From NCBI GenBank assembly GCA_002307035.1, contig DBTL01000001.1, positions 1 to 64,000 on the forward strand: a DNA stretch of 64,000 bases. The letters run 5' to 3'. The translations under genes and the position numbers were made by a program. Positions 45,924-56,381 of the stretch are shown here, in pieces (the stretch's first letter is position 1; each line of letters begins with the position of its first letter). The stretch is from Bacteroides sp. UBA1317 (GTDB lineage: Bacteria; Bacteroidota; Bacteroidia; Bacteroidales; Bacteroidaceae). Below the pieces are notes generated by a model. That model was not told the DNA's origin and ran no database searches. It worked only from the letters and a program-made list of their open reading frames with translations.

Positions 45924-47921
45924 ATGAATCAGAAACTTAAGACTTCTACTATTGGAGGTTATTTTTTAGTGAAGTTGATCTTTGCTATGCTAGCTGTTTT
46001 AGTAGTTAGCATTAGTGTCACTTTTGCCGGTTGTAGCGACGGTTCGGTTACTAATACGGAAGCGGGCCTCCATATAACAAATGTGTCTATTCCGGCAAGT
46101 ATTGAAGTGACTGTAGGAGGAGATATTACACTCGAAGCAAACGGATTTGAGACGGGTGATTTGGTAAAATTAACCTCTCAAACGGATGAGACACAAACAT
46201 TTAGTTTGGAGCTGAAAACAGTGGCTGATACATACATAATATTTACCTTGCCCGATGAAGTGACATCAGGTAAATATAGTCTTTCTGTAATCAGAGGAGA
46301 AGAGTCAATGGCATTGGGCGTGCTCAATATTAGCCTTGTGGCCGGAATCACTGTGCCGGATGTGGACGGTATGACGGTAAAAGGTGTGGTTTCCTGTGAA
46401 GGTGAGGGGATATCCGGTGTGGTTGTTTCGGATGGATATGAGGTGACTACTACAAACGAGAAGGGTATTTACTATTTAGCGTCAGAGAAAAAACAGGGTT
46501 ATGTGTTTATATCGGTTCCTGGAAACTATGAAGTGGCAAATAGCGAAAACGAACCACAGTTTTTTAAACGACTCACAGGGGGAGCTAGTACAGTAGAGCA
46601 GGCTGATTTTGCATTGACTCAGGTGGATAACTCGAAACATGTGCTTTTAACATTGGCTGATTTGCATTTGGCTGACAGAAATGATGATTTATCTCAATTT
46701 AGCTCTGGTTTTTTAAATGATGTGAATGCACTGATTGCTGAAGCAAAAAACCAAGGAACCAAAATATATGGATTAACATTGGGTGACATGAGTTGGGATC
46801 AGTACTGGTATGCCAATAGTTTTGCTTTGCCTGAATATCTGATCTGGATGCACAAAATAGACTGTACCGTCTTTAACGTGACCGGAAATCATGATAATGA
46901 CCCTTACTCAGCCGGTGATTGGTTGGCTGAGCAGGCTTATAAGAGAGTGATCGGGCCAACGTATTACTCATTTAACTTAGGTAATATCCATTATATTGTG
47001 TTGGACGATATTGTCTATATAAATACGGGAGGTGCCGATGGTGTTATCGGAAGCAGGAATTACAATGGTGCTATTACAGCTGCACAGATTGCTTGGCTTA
47101 AAAAGGATTTGGCAACGGTGGCAAAATCTACTCCGATCGTAGTGGCAATGCATATTCCGCTCAACGGTAATCCGAGTATTCTGAGCAATGGTACGCAGAT
47201 AGATGAAATAACACTGGATAACGGTAGTGAGTTTGTTGCTTGTTTAGACGGATATGCTACTGTGCATGTGCTAAGTGGACATACCCATATTAATTATACC
47301 GTCCAAAATTCATCGAGTATCATGGAGCACAATACGGCAGCTGTTTGTGCTACCTGGTGGTGGACCGGTAAAAGCGGTTATGCCGGTAATCAGATTTGCA
47401 AGGATGGTTCCCCCGGAGGATATGGCGTGTGGAGCATGAATGGAACAGATATGCAATGGTATTATAAAAGTATTGGCTACGATAAGACTTATCAGTTTAG
47501 AAGTTATGACTTGAACAAGATATATATTACTGCTGCTACATATGCTCCAAATTCTACTGATGCAGCTTTGGCTGAATATGCAGGAACTTATGCAACCAGT
47601 AATCAAAACAATGAGGTATTGATCAACGTGTGGGGATACGACACGAGTTGGAAAATAGATGTTACGGAAGAAGGTAAAGCGTTGACAGTGACAAGGGTCT
47701 CCGATCTTGATCCGCTGCATATTATTTCTTACGAAGCAAAAAGATTAAATGTAGGGGCTGTACCCACTAGTTCTTTTGTGACCTGTCAGACTGCCCATTT
47801 ATTCAAAGTAAAAGCTTCGTCGGCCTCGTCAACACTTATTATTAAGGTGACAGATCGTTTCGGCACAGTATATTCCGAAACAATGACGCGGCCAAAAGAT
47901 TTCACGTATCTGATGAAATAA
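45924..47921 (+). CDS. calcineurin-like phosphoesterase lipoprotein (locus 3)
   Basis: The 665-residue protein has a lipoprotein-type signal (FAMLAVLVVSISVTFAGC, Cys at about 36). An N-terminal beta domain (about 48-140) and a carboxypeptidase-like domain (about 148-225) follow. The phosphoesterase core carries LADLHLAD, LGDMSWD, TGNHDNDP, AMHIPLN and SGHTHIN, so all metal ligands are present. The last 150 residues form the C-terminal domain common in this family. It is the first gene of an operon with SusC and SusD, so phosphate removal from a captured ligand is likely; the substrate is not known. Confidence 0.9.
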   Translation: MNQKLKTSTIGGYFLVKLIFAMLAVLVVSISVTFAGCSDGSVTNTEAGLHITNVSIPASIEVTVGGDITLEANGFETGDLVKLTSQTDETQTFSLELKTVADTYIIFTLPDEVTSGKYSLSVIRGEESMALGVLNISLVAGITVPDVDGMTVKGVVSCEGEGISGVVVSDGYEVTTTNEKGIYYLASEKKQGYVFISVPGNYEVANSENEPQFFKRLTGGASTVEQADFALTQVDNSKHVLLTLADLHLADRNDDLSQFSSGFLNDVNALIAEAKNQGTKIYGLTLGDMSWDQYWYANSFALPEYLIWMHKIDCTVFNVTGNHDNDPYSAGDWLAEQAYKRVIGPTYYSFNLGNIHYIVLDDIVYINTGGADGVIGSRNYNGAITAAQIAWLKKDLATVAKSTPIVVAMHIPLNGNPSILSNGTQIDEITLDNGSEFVACLDGYATVHVLSGHTHINYTVQNSSSIMEHNTAAVCATWWWTGKSGYAGNQICKDGSPGGYGVWSMNGTDMQWYYKSIGYDKTYQFRSYDLNKIYITAATYAPNSTDAALAEYAGTYATSNQNNEVLINVWGYDTSWKIDVTEEGKALTVTRVSDLDPLHIISYEAKRLNVGAVPTSSFVTCQTAHLFKVKASSASSTLIIKVTDRFGTVYSETMTRPKDFTYLMK

Positions 47922-47958
47922 AAATAGCAAATAGATATACTAATAAAAAAACGATTTT

Positions 47959-50900
47959 ATGACTTTAGGAACAAACCTGAGAATGTTCCTTGTTATGCTG
48001 ATGCTTGCATTGGTGGCAATGCCTTTGCAGGCACAAAACAAGGAAATAAGAGGAACCGTGTTTGAGGCTGATGGAATAACACCTTTGGTTGGTGCCACGG
48101 TGTTGGAAAAAGACACAAAAAACGGAGTGATAACTGATCTGGATGGAACTTTTACTTTGAAAATTTCCGGTAGCCAATCAACATTAGTGATTCAATCGAT
48201 TGGTTTTAGTAAAGAAGAGGTGCCGGTGAAAGGACGGAGCCTGCTGAAAATTGTGATGAAAGAGTCTGCCGTGGAGTTAGGAGATGTTGTCGTAACAGCG
48301 CTCGGAATTACACGCGAACAGAAATCTCTGGGGTACGCGGTTACGAAGGTGAGCAACGAGGCGTTGACAAATAGTGTATCAAGCAACTGGCTAAATTCTA
48401 TGTCGGGTAAGGTGGCCGGATTGACGTTCGATCAGGCAGGATCCGGTCCCGGCGGTTCCATGCGTGTGACTCTGCGTGGCGATCAGTCACTGAACTACGG
48501 AAATAATGAAGCGCTTTTTGTTGTAGACGGTATTCCTATTTCATCGGGAACTACGGCAACTGTGAGTGCCAGCAACTATGCCAATGCTGATGCTCCTGTT
48601 GATTTTGGTAATGGAGCGAGCGATCTTAATCCGGAAAGCATTGAGAGTGTCACAGTGCTGAAAGGGCCAGCGGCAACAGCGCTCTATGGTTCGAGAGCCG
48701 CCAATGGAGCCATTATTATTACTACCAAATCGGGTAGAAAAGATAAAGGGATAGGAGTTACTGTCAGTTCCTCTATTACGTTTGAGCAAGCGGGGTATTT
48801 TCCTGATTTTCAGAAGGAATATGGATCTGGAGCAGATATGGGATTAAATGAATTTAACTTCTGGCCTCTTACATCGGAGATGGCTTCTGATGGAGTAGCT
48901 CGAACACAGAATATTTCACGCTATGCTTTTGGCGAGAAGTTTGACGCTAACAAGTTACGTTACCAGTATGCTTCTAAAAATTGGGAAACCAACACGTATA
49001 CGAAAACACCGTGGGTGTATCAAGACGATTGGTATACCGGCATATTTCAAACGGGAACTACATTTACAAATACTGTGAGCGTAGATGGTAATAATGGTAA
49101 CGGTACAGCAACCCGTTTTTCGGTAACAGATACACGTAACGAGTGGATTTTGCCAAATACGGGATACGAGCAACAATCGGTATCACTTGCAGTGAACACG
49201 GAAGTGAATAAGTACATCAAGTTGAATACAAAAATAAATTACTATCACAAGGGAAGTGACAACATGCCTGTGAGCGGTTATGATGAAACGTCGGTGATGT
49301 ATGCATTGGCTTGGGGATACAATTCTAACAGCATAAACGATTGGAAAAACGAGTATTTCCAGAATCGGTATAATTATACCAATTGGTCGAGTGTAAGTAG
49401 CGAGAATGGAAATAGCCTGGTTTTTCCTTCTTCAAGTTCCTACAACCCTTACCGAACACTTTATGAAGAGTTGAGCACAATGGATAAAGATCGTGTTTTT
49501 GGTAGCATCGGGCTAAATATCGCTCTTTTTAAAGGGCTTACACTGGATGTGAAATCAGGTCTTGACCTTAGTAATGAATTCCGCACACAGCAGAAACCTT
49601 TTTATGTAGCGGGTGCCGAAAATGGATTTTATCGTGAACAAACCATTAGACAGTATGAATTCAATACTGATTTTCTTTTTAGATACTCAAACAATTCATG
49701 GGTAGATAAACATTTGGGCTTTACGCTCTCCTTAGGGGGTAACAACATGACTTCTAAATACTTTACGAATAAGATAACATTGGATCAACTAAATGAAGAA
49801 GGGGTTTATAATACTGAAAATGTGCCTTCGGGTATAAATCCGGATCCTTATAATTATCGGAGTAAAAAGGTGGTGAATAGCCTCTATGGCTTGGCCTCAG
49901 TGAGCTGGGATGACACGTATTTTCTGGACATAACCGGACGTAACGATTGGTCGAGTACGCTTGCACCTGACAATTGGTCCTTTTTCTATCCGTCTGTTTG
50001 CGGTAGCGTTTTATTGGATCGTGTTCTTCATTTCAGTGAGAATGCTTCCTGGATAGATTTCATGAAATTTCGTTTGTCTTGGGCCAATGTTGGAAATGAT
50101 ACTTCTCCATATTCGTTAGATCAATATTATACTTCCACAGATTATTCTGGTGGGTATGTGCTTCCTGGCACCATTCCCGACCCGATGATTAAACCCGAAA
50201 ATGTGGAAAGTTGGGAGACTGGACTAGAAGGGAAGTTCCTTCAAAATAGAATCGGGTTTGATGTGGCTTTGTATACTTCTTCAACTACAAATCAAATTGT
50301 GTCTGCAGATGTGGATCAGATTACGGGTGCTACAGGTATGAAGATTAATGCAGGCAAGATACAAAATAAAGGTATAGAGGTGTCGGCCAATTTTGTTCCG
50401 GTGCGAAATAGAAACTTTATCTGGTCGTTTGACATTAACTGGTCAAAAAACTGGAATAAGCTGGTGAGTTTGCAGGATGGATGGGATCCGAGCGAACCAC
50501 TTCAAATGGATCCGGGAACTACAATAGGTAGCCGCACGTACATCTATTCGTATGTTGGGCAAGAGATGAATGTGATTTATGGACGCGGATACCAGCGGGC
50601 ACCCGACGGTTCTTATTATATTGACGAAAACGGCAACCAGGTAGATTGCTCGGGAATGCATCTGGTGGATTCATCAACAGGATATCCTACGTTGGATGCA
50701 AATCCGACTAGGAAAATAGGTAAAGTAAACCCTGATTGGAGAGCCGGCATGACTCAGCATCTAACATATAAAAATTTCACTTTGTCAGCTTCATTTTCTG
50801 CACAATTGGGTGGTAACTGTTTCTCTGTTACCAATTTTGCCCTTTCTTACCAAGGTAAGTTAAAAAACTCACTCAAAGGAAGATATGACGGATTGGTACA

Positions 50901-51285
50901 TCCGGGCGTAAATGCAGTGACGAATTCGGATGGTACGGTTACATATACAAAAAACACAGCAGTAACAAGTAATATACAGACTTATTACAATACATATATC
51001 TGGAATCGTAACAATACGGAAGCTAATACGTTTGACACTTCGTTCTTAAAGTTAAAAGAGGTTCGGCTGGACTATAAATTGCCTGCAGAGTTGTGCCTGA
51101 AAACAGGATTCCTGCAAGGCGCTAATTTGGGTGTTTATGCTACAAATCTGTTCTGCCTGACAAGCTTTCCTCAGTACGATCCGGAAACCGGAATGCTTAA
51201 CGGAAGCAATATCTATAAAGGTATAGAGGCCATGGCGTATCCAATGACCCGTACTTACGGAGTTAACATTAAACTTTCATTTTAA
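47959..51285 (+). CDS. SusC-like TonB-linked outer membrane transporter (locus 3)
   Basis: The 1108-residue protein has a signal peptide (about 1-26, ending PLQAQ), carboxypeptidase-like domain (TPLVGATVLEKDTKNGVITD), plug (LGDVVVTALG, then GKVAGLTFDQAG, MRVTLRGDQSL and ALFVVDGIP) and beta-barrel ending YGVNIKLSF. The ALGITREQKSLGYAVTKV form of the plug start marks a SusC subfamily often paired with SusD-like group 2 proteins, as here. It starts 37 bases after the phosphoesterase gene. Confidence 0.95.
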   Translation: MTLGTNLRMFLVMLMLALVAMPLQAQNKEIRGTVFEADGITPLVGATVLEKDTKNGVITDLDGTFTLKISGSQSTLVIQSIGFSKEEVPVKGRSLLKIVMKESAVELGDVVVTALGITREQKSLGYAVTKVSNEALTNSVSSNWLNSMSGKVAGLTFDQAGSGPGGSMRVTLRGDQSLNYGNNEALFVVDGIPISSGTTATVSASNYANADAPVDFGNGASDLNPESIESVTVLKGPAATALYGSRAANGAIIITTKSGRKDKGIGVTVSSSITFEQAGYFPDFQKEYGSGADMGLNEFNFWPLTSEMASDGVARTQNISRYAFGEKFDANKLRYQYASKNWETNTYTKTPWVYQDDWYTGIFQTGTTFTNTVSVDGNNGNGTATRFSVTDTRNEWILPNTGYEQQSVSLAVNTEVNKYIKLNTKINYYHKGSDNMPVSGYDETSVMYALAWGYNSNSINDWKNEYFQNRYNYTNWSSVSSENGNSLVFPSSSSYNPYRTLYEELSTMDKDRVFGSIGLNIALFKGLTLDVKSGLDLSNEFRTQQKPFYVAGAENGFYREQTIRQYEFNTDFLFRYSNNSWVDKHLGFTLSLGGNNMTSKYFTNKITLDQLNEEGVYNTENVPSGINPDPYNYRSKKVVNSLYGLASVSWDDTYFLDITGRNDWSSTLAPDNWSFFYPSVCGSVLLDRVLHFSENASWIDFMKFRLSWANVGNDTSPYSLDQYYTSTDYSGGYVLPGTIPDPMIKPENVESWETGLEGKFLQNRIGFDVALYTSSTTNQIVSADVDQITGATGMKINAGKIQNKGIEVSANFVPVRNRNFIWSFDINWSKNWNKLVSLQDGWDPSEPLQMDPGTTIGSRTYIYSYVGQEMNVIYGRGYQRAPDGSYYIDENGNQVDCSGMHLVDSSTGYPTLDANPTRKIGKVNPDWRAGMTQHLTYKNFTLSASFSAQLGGNCFSVTNFALSYQGKLKNSLKGRYDGLVHPGVNAVTNSDGTVTYTKNTAVTSNIQTYYNTYIWNRNNTEANTFDTSFLKLKEVRLDYKLPAELCLKTGFLQGANLGVYATNLFCLTSFPQYDPETGMLNGSNIYKGIEAMAYPMTRTYGVNIKLSF

Positions 51286-51300
51286 AAACGGAAGATATTT

Positions 51301-52866
51301 ATGCATACTATTAAAACGATTATCGCAGCAGGGTGCTTGTTGGCATTATCTGCCTGCACATCGAACTTTGAAGATACGAATACCAATCCCAACAAAACAA
51401 CTGTCGGAGAGATTAAAGCAAGTGGAATGTTTGAACCGTTGCTTTATGACGGAGTGAATAACTGGCAGAACTATACATGGTACTGGAATAATGAACTGAT
51501 ACAGTTTACTGCTTTTACAGGAGGAACAACCAGGCAGGAACACCGATATTTTATTAGTGACGGAAATTGGCAGAGCGTTTGGAACTTTTATGCGAAGTAC
51601 GCCAACAATGCGATGCACATGTACGATCTATCCATAGAACAGGAAGATCAGTCATTAGAGGCTATTGCCCTAACTTTTAAAGTCTTGTTTATGTCGAACC
51701 TGACCGACATGTTTGGTGATATTCCTTATGAAGAGGCTTTCTTGGCCCGTAAAGGAGGTACAACGAAACCTAAATTTGATTCTCAGCAATCGGTATACGA
51801 ACAAATGTTTGCTGATCTGGAAACGGCGAATGAGATATATGCTACCAATCCTATCTTTACAAAGCCGGCACTTGATGGGATGTATGGTGGTGATATGACT
51901 AAGTGGCGTAAATTTAATAACTCGCTCTATCTTCGTTTACTTTGTCGGATTAACGGACGATCGGTAATGAATGCCGGCACAAAGATGGCCGAAATTCTGA
52001 ATAATTCGTCTCTTTATCCCATTTTCACTGCTAACGATGATAATGCTACGGTGGTATTTTCGGGTATTGATCCATATCGCAATGAATTTGCAGATACGAA
52101 CGAAGGAACTTTCACCAGTTCAGGACGAAAGTTAACACAGCAATTCATTAAAATGACCGTTATAACGACTAATGGGGAACAAACATACCAAGACCCTCGA
52201 TTGGGTATCTGGGGAAAAAAGAATACGAGCACTACTTCCAATCCAGCGAATAAATGGATTGGTACAGTTGCAGGATGTACGGAAGAAGAACGCAGCACGG
52301 TGGACAAAGGCACTTCCTGGTTAAATACGGCTGTGTTTTGTCGGGCGGCTGCTCCGGGTACTTTTATGGATTACGCAGAAGTGCAATTTATTTTTGCTGA
52401 AGCAGCACTGAAAGGGTATATATCCGGAGGAGAATCGCAAGCTAAAATTTATTATGAAGCCGCTGTGAAAGCTTCCATGGAAAAATGGGCGGCAGTAGGG
52501 AGTTACAGTGAAACACCTGTTACCATAACAACAGAAGATATTGCTACTTTCCTTCAGTCGGCATTGGCTTCCTGGGATGCCGCCGTCAATAAAGAAGAGC
52601 TGATTGCAAATCAAAAATTTCTTGCGTTATTTTGGATTGGGATGGAAGCTTACCATGAATATCGCAGAACAGGATATCCGGAGCTTACAATTGGTGGAGG
52701 AACAGTATACAATGATTATATATTGCCTACCCGTTTTGCTTACCCAACCACCACGATGGCTACCAACGGTGATAATGCTCAAATAGCTCTTGATAGGATG
52801 GGAGGTGATAACGATATGAAAACACCGGTATGGTGGAGTAAACAAGCCATTGAAGAAGGAAAATAA
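51301..52866 (+). CDS. SusD-like lipoprotein, SusD/RagB group 2 type (locus 3)
   Basis: The 521-residue protein has a lipoprotein signal (GCLLALSACTSNFEDTN, Cys at about 19). The motifs NTNPNKTT near the start and LTDMFGDIPYEEAF, WRKFNNSLYLRLLCRI and FIFAEAALKGYI fit the second SusD-like group, whose members lack the classical sugar stack. Other members of this group bind peptides or phosphorylated ligands as well as glycans. Operon position: 15 bases after SusC. Confidence 0.92.
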   Translation: MHTIKTIIAAGCLLALSACTSNFEDTNTNPNKTTVGEIKASGMFEPLLYDGVNNWQNYTWYWNNELIQFTAFTGGTTRQEHRYFISDGNWQSVWNFYAKYANNAMHMYDLSIEQEDQSLEAIALTFKVLFMSNLTDMFGDIPYEEAFLARKGGTTKPKFDSQQSVYEQMFADLETANEIYATNPIFTKPALDGMYGGDMTKWRKFNNSLYLRLLCRINGRSVMNAGTKMAEILNNSSLYPIFTANDDNATVVFSGIDPYRNEFADTNEGTFTSSGRKLTQQFIKMTVITTNGEQTYQDPRLGIWGKKNTSTTSNPANKWIGTVAGCTEEERSTVDKGTSWLNTAVFCRAAAPGTFMDYAEVQFIFAEAALKGYISGGESQAKIYYEAAVKASMEKWAAVGSYSETPVTITTEDIATFLQSALASWDAAVNKEELIANQKFLALFWIGMEAYHEYRRTGYPELTIGGGTVYNDYILPTRFAYPTTTMATNGDNAQIALDRMGGDNDMKTPVWWSKQAIEEGK

Positions 52867-52885
52867 TAATGCCAAAAACAAGTAT

Positions 52886-54115
52886 ATGAAAGTTTCCCGT
52901 TTTTTTAAATTGCTGCATGCAAAGAGCCTTTTATTGGGCTTGTTGCTGTTGGCTTTCACAGTATTGTCTTCTTGTAGCGATGAAGAGGATAGTAGCGAAA
53001 CAGCCTTTGCGATTGAAGGTAGTCCAACCGGCTTATCTATAGATGCAGCAGGTAAGACCCAAAGCTATATAATACGTTCAAACCGTCCATGGAAGATCGT
53101 TGCCAAAAGTGATGATAGCTGGGTACGGGTGTTTCCTGACGAAGGTGAAGCCGATGGTATTATCAGAGTGATTGTAAACGAAAACGCAACGTTTGAAGCC
53201 CGTACCTTGAATTATGCTTTTGTGGTTGACGGTGTGGAGCAACCTGTATTGTTTCGTGTGGAGCAAGAAGGCAACACACCTTATATTACAGTAAGCGAAG
53301 CATCGGCCGGTGTATCTGTTCCGGCTGTTGGTTCCTCCATCGCTATTAATGTAAAGGCAAACGTAGAATGGACCTATAGTCTTAGTGAAGCAAGTTGGTT
53401 AACGGTATCGTCGGCAACTGGCACCACTCTTACCCTTTCTGCCGCTGCCAACAAGAGTAGCGAACGAACGGCCATTGTAACCATTCAATCGGAAGCGTAT
53501 CCGGAGTTGACGCAAACAGTTTTATTGACCCAATCCTCAGCGGCAGCGATTCTGGAAGAAGATTTCAGCTGGTTGACATATGGAAATTCCATTCATTACG
53601 AAACTACCGGAGAGACTCGCTACGATTTGTGGACATCAGAAGAAAAAGCACATGGTTGGTATAGCACACCTGTTTCCACCGCTGATAATCAACAACTGTG
53701 CTACGCTCGTCCAGGATTCGTGAAGTTGGGCAAAACAAGCTATGGTGGAGATTTGATCTCTCCGGCTTTGTCTGCCATTGAAGGAACCCAGGATGTTGTG
53801 GTGACATTTAAGGCGACCGCTTATATTTCAAAAGGAGGTGCTAAGGATGATAATATTCTATACGTGTCGGTTGTGGGACCTGGAACTGTTTCAGTGAACC
53901 AGTTTACCATTGATAATTACCCGAACTCAAGTAGCAATGAAAATGGAACCGACTATAATGTATGGGATGCTTCAATTGCTCAGAGAGAATTCGTGATATC
54001 CGGTGCAACTTCGGAAACGAAGATAAAATTTTTGGGTGGTGCTTACGAACTGACGGGTGTTGGTCAGGGAAAAAATCGCATCTTTTTGGATGATATTAAA
54101 GTTATGCCGAAATAG
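52886..54115 (+). CDS. surface lipoprotein with two BACON-type domains and a choice-of-anchor-J-like region
   Basis: The start is set at 52886 (409 residues), where the signal peptide begins; the frame is open from 52850 and overlaps SusD. The lipobox TVLSSC is followed by SDEEDSSE, a good surface-export signal. Two Ig-like BACON domains occupy about 35-125 (RPWKIVAKSDDSWVRVFPDE) and 130-215 (VEWTYSLSEASWLTVSSATG). The last 190 residues (GDLISPALSAIEG, then FLDDIKVMP) resemble choice-of-anchor-J/DUF5017 beta-sandwiches. A ligand-binding surface protein of locus 3. Confidence 0.8.
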   Translation: MKVSRFFKLLHAKSLLLGLLLLAFTVLSSCSDEEDSSETAFAIEGSPTGLSIDAAGKTQSYIIRSNRPWKIVAKSDDSWVRVFPDEGEADGIIRVIVNENATFEARTLNYAFVVDGVEQPVLFRVEQEGNTPYITVSEASAGVSVPAVGSSIAINVKANVEWTYSLSEASWLTVSSATGTTLTLSAAANKSSERTAIVTIQSEAYPELTQTVLLTQSSAAAILEEDFSWLTYGNSIHYETTGETRYDLWTSEEKAHGWYSTPVSTADNQQLCYARPGFVKLGKTSYGGDLISPALSAIEGTQDVVVTFKATAYISKGGAKDDNILYVSVVGPGTVSVNQFTIDNYPNSSSNENGTDYNVWDASIAQREFVISGATSETKIKFLGGAYELTGVGQGKNRIFLDDIKVMPK

Positions 54116-54148
54116 CTTACCAATAAGGAAAGTTTTAAATTTGGATAG

Positions 54149-54210
54149 ACAGAACCGGTTATTTAGCGTATTGAAATAGTCCGTTGAATACACTGAATTT
54201 CCGGTTCTGT
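54149..54210 (+). terminator. inverted repeat after locus 3, possible terminator
   Basis: ACAGAACCGG (54149-54158) and CCGGTTCTGT (54201-54210) are perfect 10-bp arms separated by 42 bases. It lies 33 bases after the last gene of the operon. The loop is long and no T run follows, so termination is possible but not certain. The remaining sequence to 54475 shows no gene. Confidence 0.45.
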
Positions 54211-54475
54211 TATACCAGCCCAACACTTCTGCAACTTGTATCCTGAGGGTTAGATCGTGCGAAGAATCTAACATGAAAGTTTTTTTTATAACACGAACCA
54301 ATTTTTATTTAGGGTGAAAAAGGAGAAACTTTTTTGTATATAGCTTTTTATTTATTCTCTCCTACAAGTCTCTCTTTTATTTTTGGAGAATATGTAATTG
54401 AAGGAAGCCATCGGAACAATGAGGATTCATCAGCTTTTTGAGCTGTTTTCACTAAATGTTGATGTGTAGAAGTGC

Positions 54476-56326
54476 TTATCGTTTCCCGTAAAGTTTGTCA
54501 ATCAAATCTTGGCGTGAGAGCTTCTTTAGCTCATTGATGATGTTGCGTCGTTCTTCGGGCTTGTACCAGAAGAAGAACTGCCGTTGGGCCAACTTTTCGC
54601 GAGGAGTTTTGGCGCTGAAGACGGGTTCCAGTGTATAGGGATGGTAACCTGTATACCAGGCCTCGGTGGCTACGGTCATGGGCGTAGGAGTAAAGTCTTG
54701 TACCTGTTCAAGATGGAAATCCAACTGCTTGGTAGCGATAGCAAGTTCGGCCATATCTTCCTCTTTGCATCCGGGATGGCTGCTGATGAAGTAGGGGATG
54801 AGTTGTTGACGCAGATTCTGTTCGCTATTGATGCGATCGAAGATCTTTTTGAAAGCTCCGAACTGCTCAAAAGAGGGTTTGCGCATGATGTAGAGTACAG
54901 CGTCACTGGTGTGTTCCGGTGCAACTTTGAGCCGCCCACTTACGTGGTTGGCGATTAGCTCACGTGTATATTCCGCTGTGCTGCGGTTTATTTCGGCATC
55001 CTTGCTTTGGTGAAGCAATAAGTCGTAGCGTACACCACTGCCGATAAAGCTTTTTTTGATACCGGGCATGGCATCTACGGTGTGATAGATGTCGAGCAAA
55101 GGACGGTGGTCAGTGTTCAGATTGGGACATATCTTGGGATGAATGCACGATGGCCGTTTGCATTTGCGACATACGGCTTCGTCTCGTCCTCCCATCATAT
55201 ACATGTTGGCTGACGGGCCACCCAAGTCGCTTAGGTATCCTTTGAAGTCGGGCAGATTGGTGACTTCTTTTACTTCATTCACGATGCTCTGCTTGCTGCG
55301 ACTCACAATGAATTTTCCTTGGTGAGCAGAGATGGTGCAAAAGGCACATCCGCCAAAACATCCACGGTGAATGTTGACAGAGAACTTAATCATATCATAA
55401 GCGGGGATGCGCTTATTTTTGTATTTAGGGTGAGGCAGACGGGTGTAAGGCAGATCGAATGAATGATCGAGTTCCGTTTGGGTCATGGGCGGATAAGGCG
55501 GGTTGACCACAATCGTTTCGCTGCCTACTTGCTGGGTAATGCGTGCTGCGGCATATTTATTGCTCTCTTCTTCTATGTGGCGAAAGTTGCCTGCTTGCTT
55601 CTTTTTGTCGCGTAGACACTCTTCGTGACTGTGCAGAGCAATGTCTCCTTCTTCAGCACTATAGTTTGGTGCTATATAGGATGTTTGCGGAATGTCTGTA
55701 AAGGTTTGCAGTAATGTGTTGGTAGCCTGTATTTCGGGCTGGCCGGCAAGTGCTTCATTCAGGCGGCGGGTAATCTCTATGATGGGTTTTTCGCCCATGC
55801 CGTAGATGAGCAGATCGGCTCCGCTATCGCACAAAATGCTTTTTCGTACGCTATCTTGCCAATAGTCGTAATGTGTAAGACGGCGCATGGATGCTTCGAT
55901 GCCTCCCAACACAACGGGCACGTCGGGCCAGAGTTGTTTGAGTATCTGCGTATAAACAATGCTTGGATATTCGGGACGCATGTCCGGACGCGCGTCCGGA
56001 GTATAAGCGTCTTCACTGCGCAGGCGTTTGTTGGCCGTATATTTGTTGACCATTGAATCCATGCATCCGGCGCTGATGCCAAAGAAAAGACGAGGACGAC
56101 CCAACTTTTTGAAATCACGCAGATCGTCCCGCCAATTTGGTTGTGGCACAATGCCTACACGCAACCCTTCAGCTTCGAGTATGCGTCCGATCACAGCTCC
56201 ACCAAACGATGGATGATCTACATAAGCGTCGCCGCTGAAAATGATTACGTCCAATTCACTCCAGCCCCGGAGTTCCACTTCTTTCTTGGTTGTAGGCAAC
56301 CAGTCGGTCAGTCTGTATTCTTTCAT
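54476..56326 (-). CDS. YgiQ family radical SAM protein
   Basis: The start is set at 56326 (616 residues, MKEYRLTDWLPTTKKEVELR); the frame extends to 56365 but the family begins here. The N-terminal domain (VIIFSGDAYVDHPSFGGAVI, then FFGISAGCMDSMVNKYTANK) is followed by the radical SAM centre CFGGCAFC (about 318-325), which holds a 4Fe-4S cluster. A C-terminal SPASM-like Cys-rich stretch reads CRKCKRPSCIHPKICPN. The reaction catalysed by YgiQ is not established. Highly conserved housekeeping-type gene. Confidence 0.92.
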   Translation of the reverse strand: MKEYRLTDWLPTTKKEVELRGWSELDVIIFSGDAYVDHPSFGGAVIGRILEAEGLRVGIVPQPNWRDDLRDFKKLGRPRLFFGISAGCMDSMVNKYTANKRLRSEDAYTPDARPDMRPEYPSIVYTQILKQLWPDVPVVLGGIEASMRRLTHYDYWQDSVRKSILCDSGADLLIYGMGEKPIIEITRRLNEALAGQPEIQATNTLLQTFTDIPQTSYIAPNYSAEEGDIALHSHEECLRDKKKQAGNFRHIEEESNKYAAARITQQVGSETIVVNPPYPPMTQTELDHSFDLPYTRLPHPKYKNKRIPAYDMIKFSVNIHRGCFGGCAFCTISAHQGKFIVSRSKQSIVNEVKEVTNLPDFKGYLSDLGGPSANMYMMGGRDEAVCRKCKRPSCIHPKICPNLNTDHRPLLDIYHTVDAMPGIKKSFIGSGVRYDLLLHQSKDAEINRSTAEYTRELIANHVSGRLKVAPEHTSDAVLYIMRKPSFEQFGAFKKIFDRINSEQNLRQQLIPYFISSHPGCKEEDMAELAIATKQLDFHLEQVQDFTPTPMTVATEAWYTGYHPYTLEPVFSAKTPREKLAQRQFFFWYKPEERRNIINELKKLSRQDLIDKLYGKR

Positions 56327-56381
56327 GGGCGCAAAGATACGGATAATTCTGCTTACATGCAGCAACTTATTCGTTAGTCGT

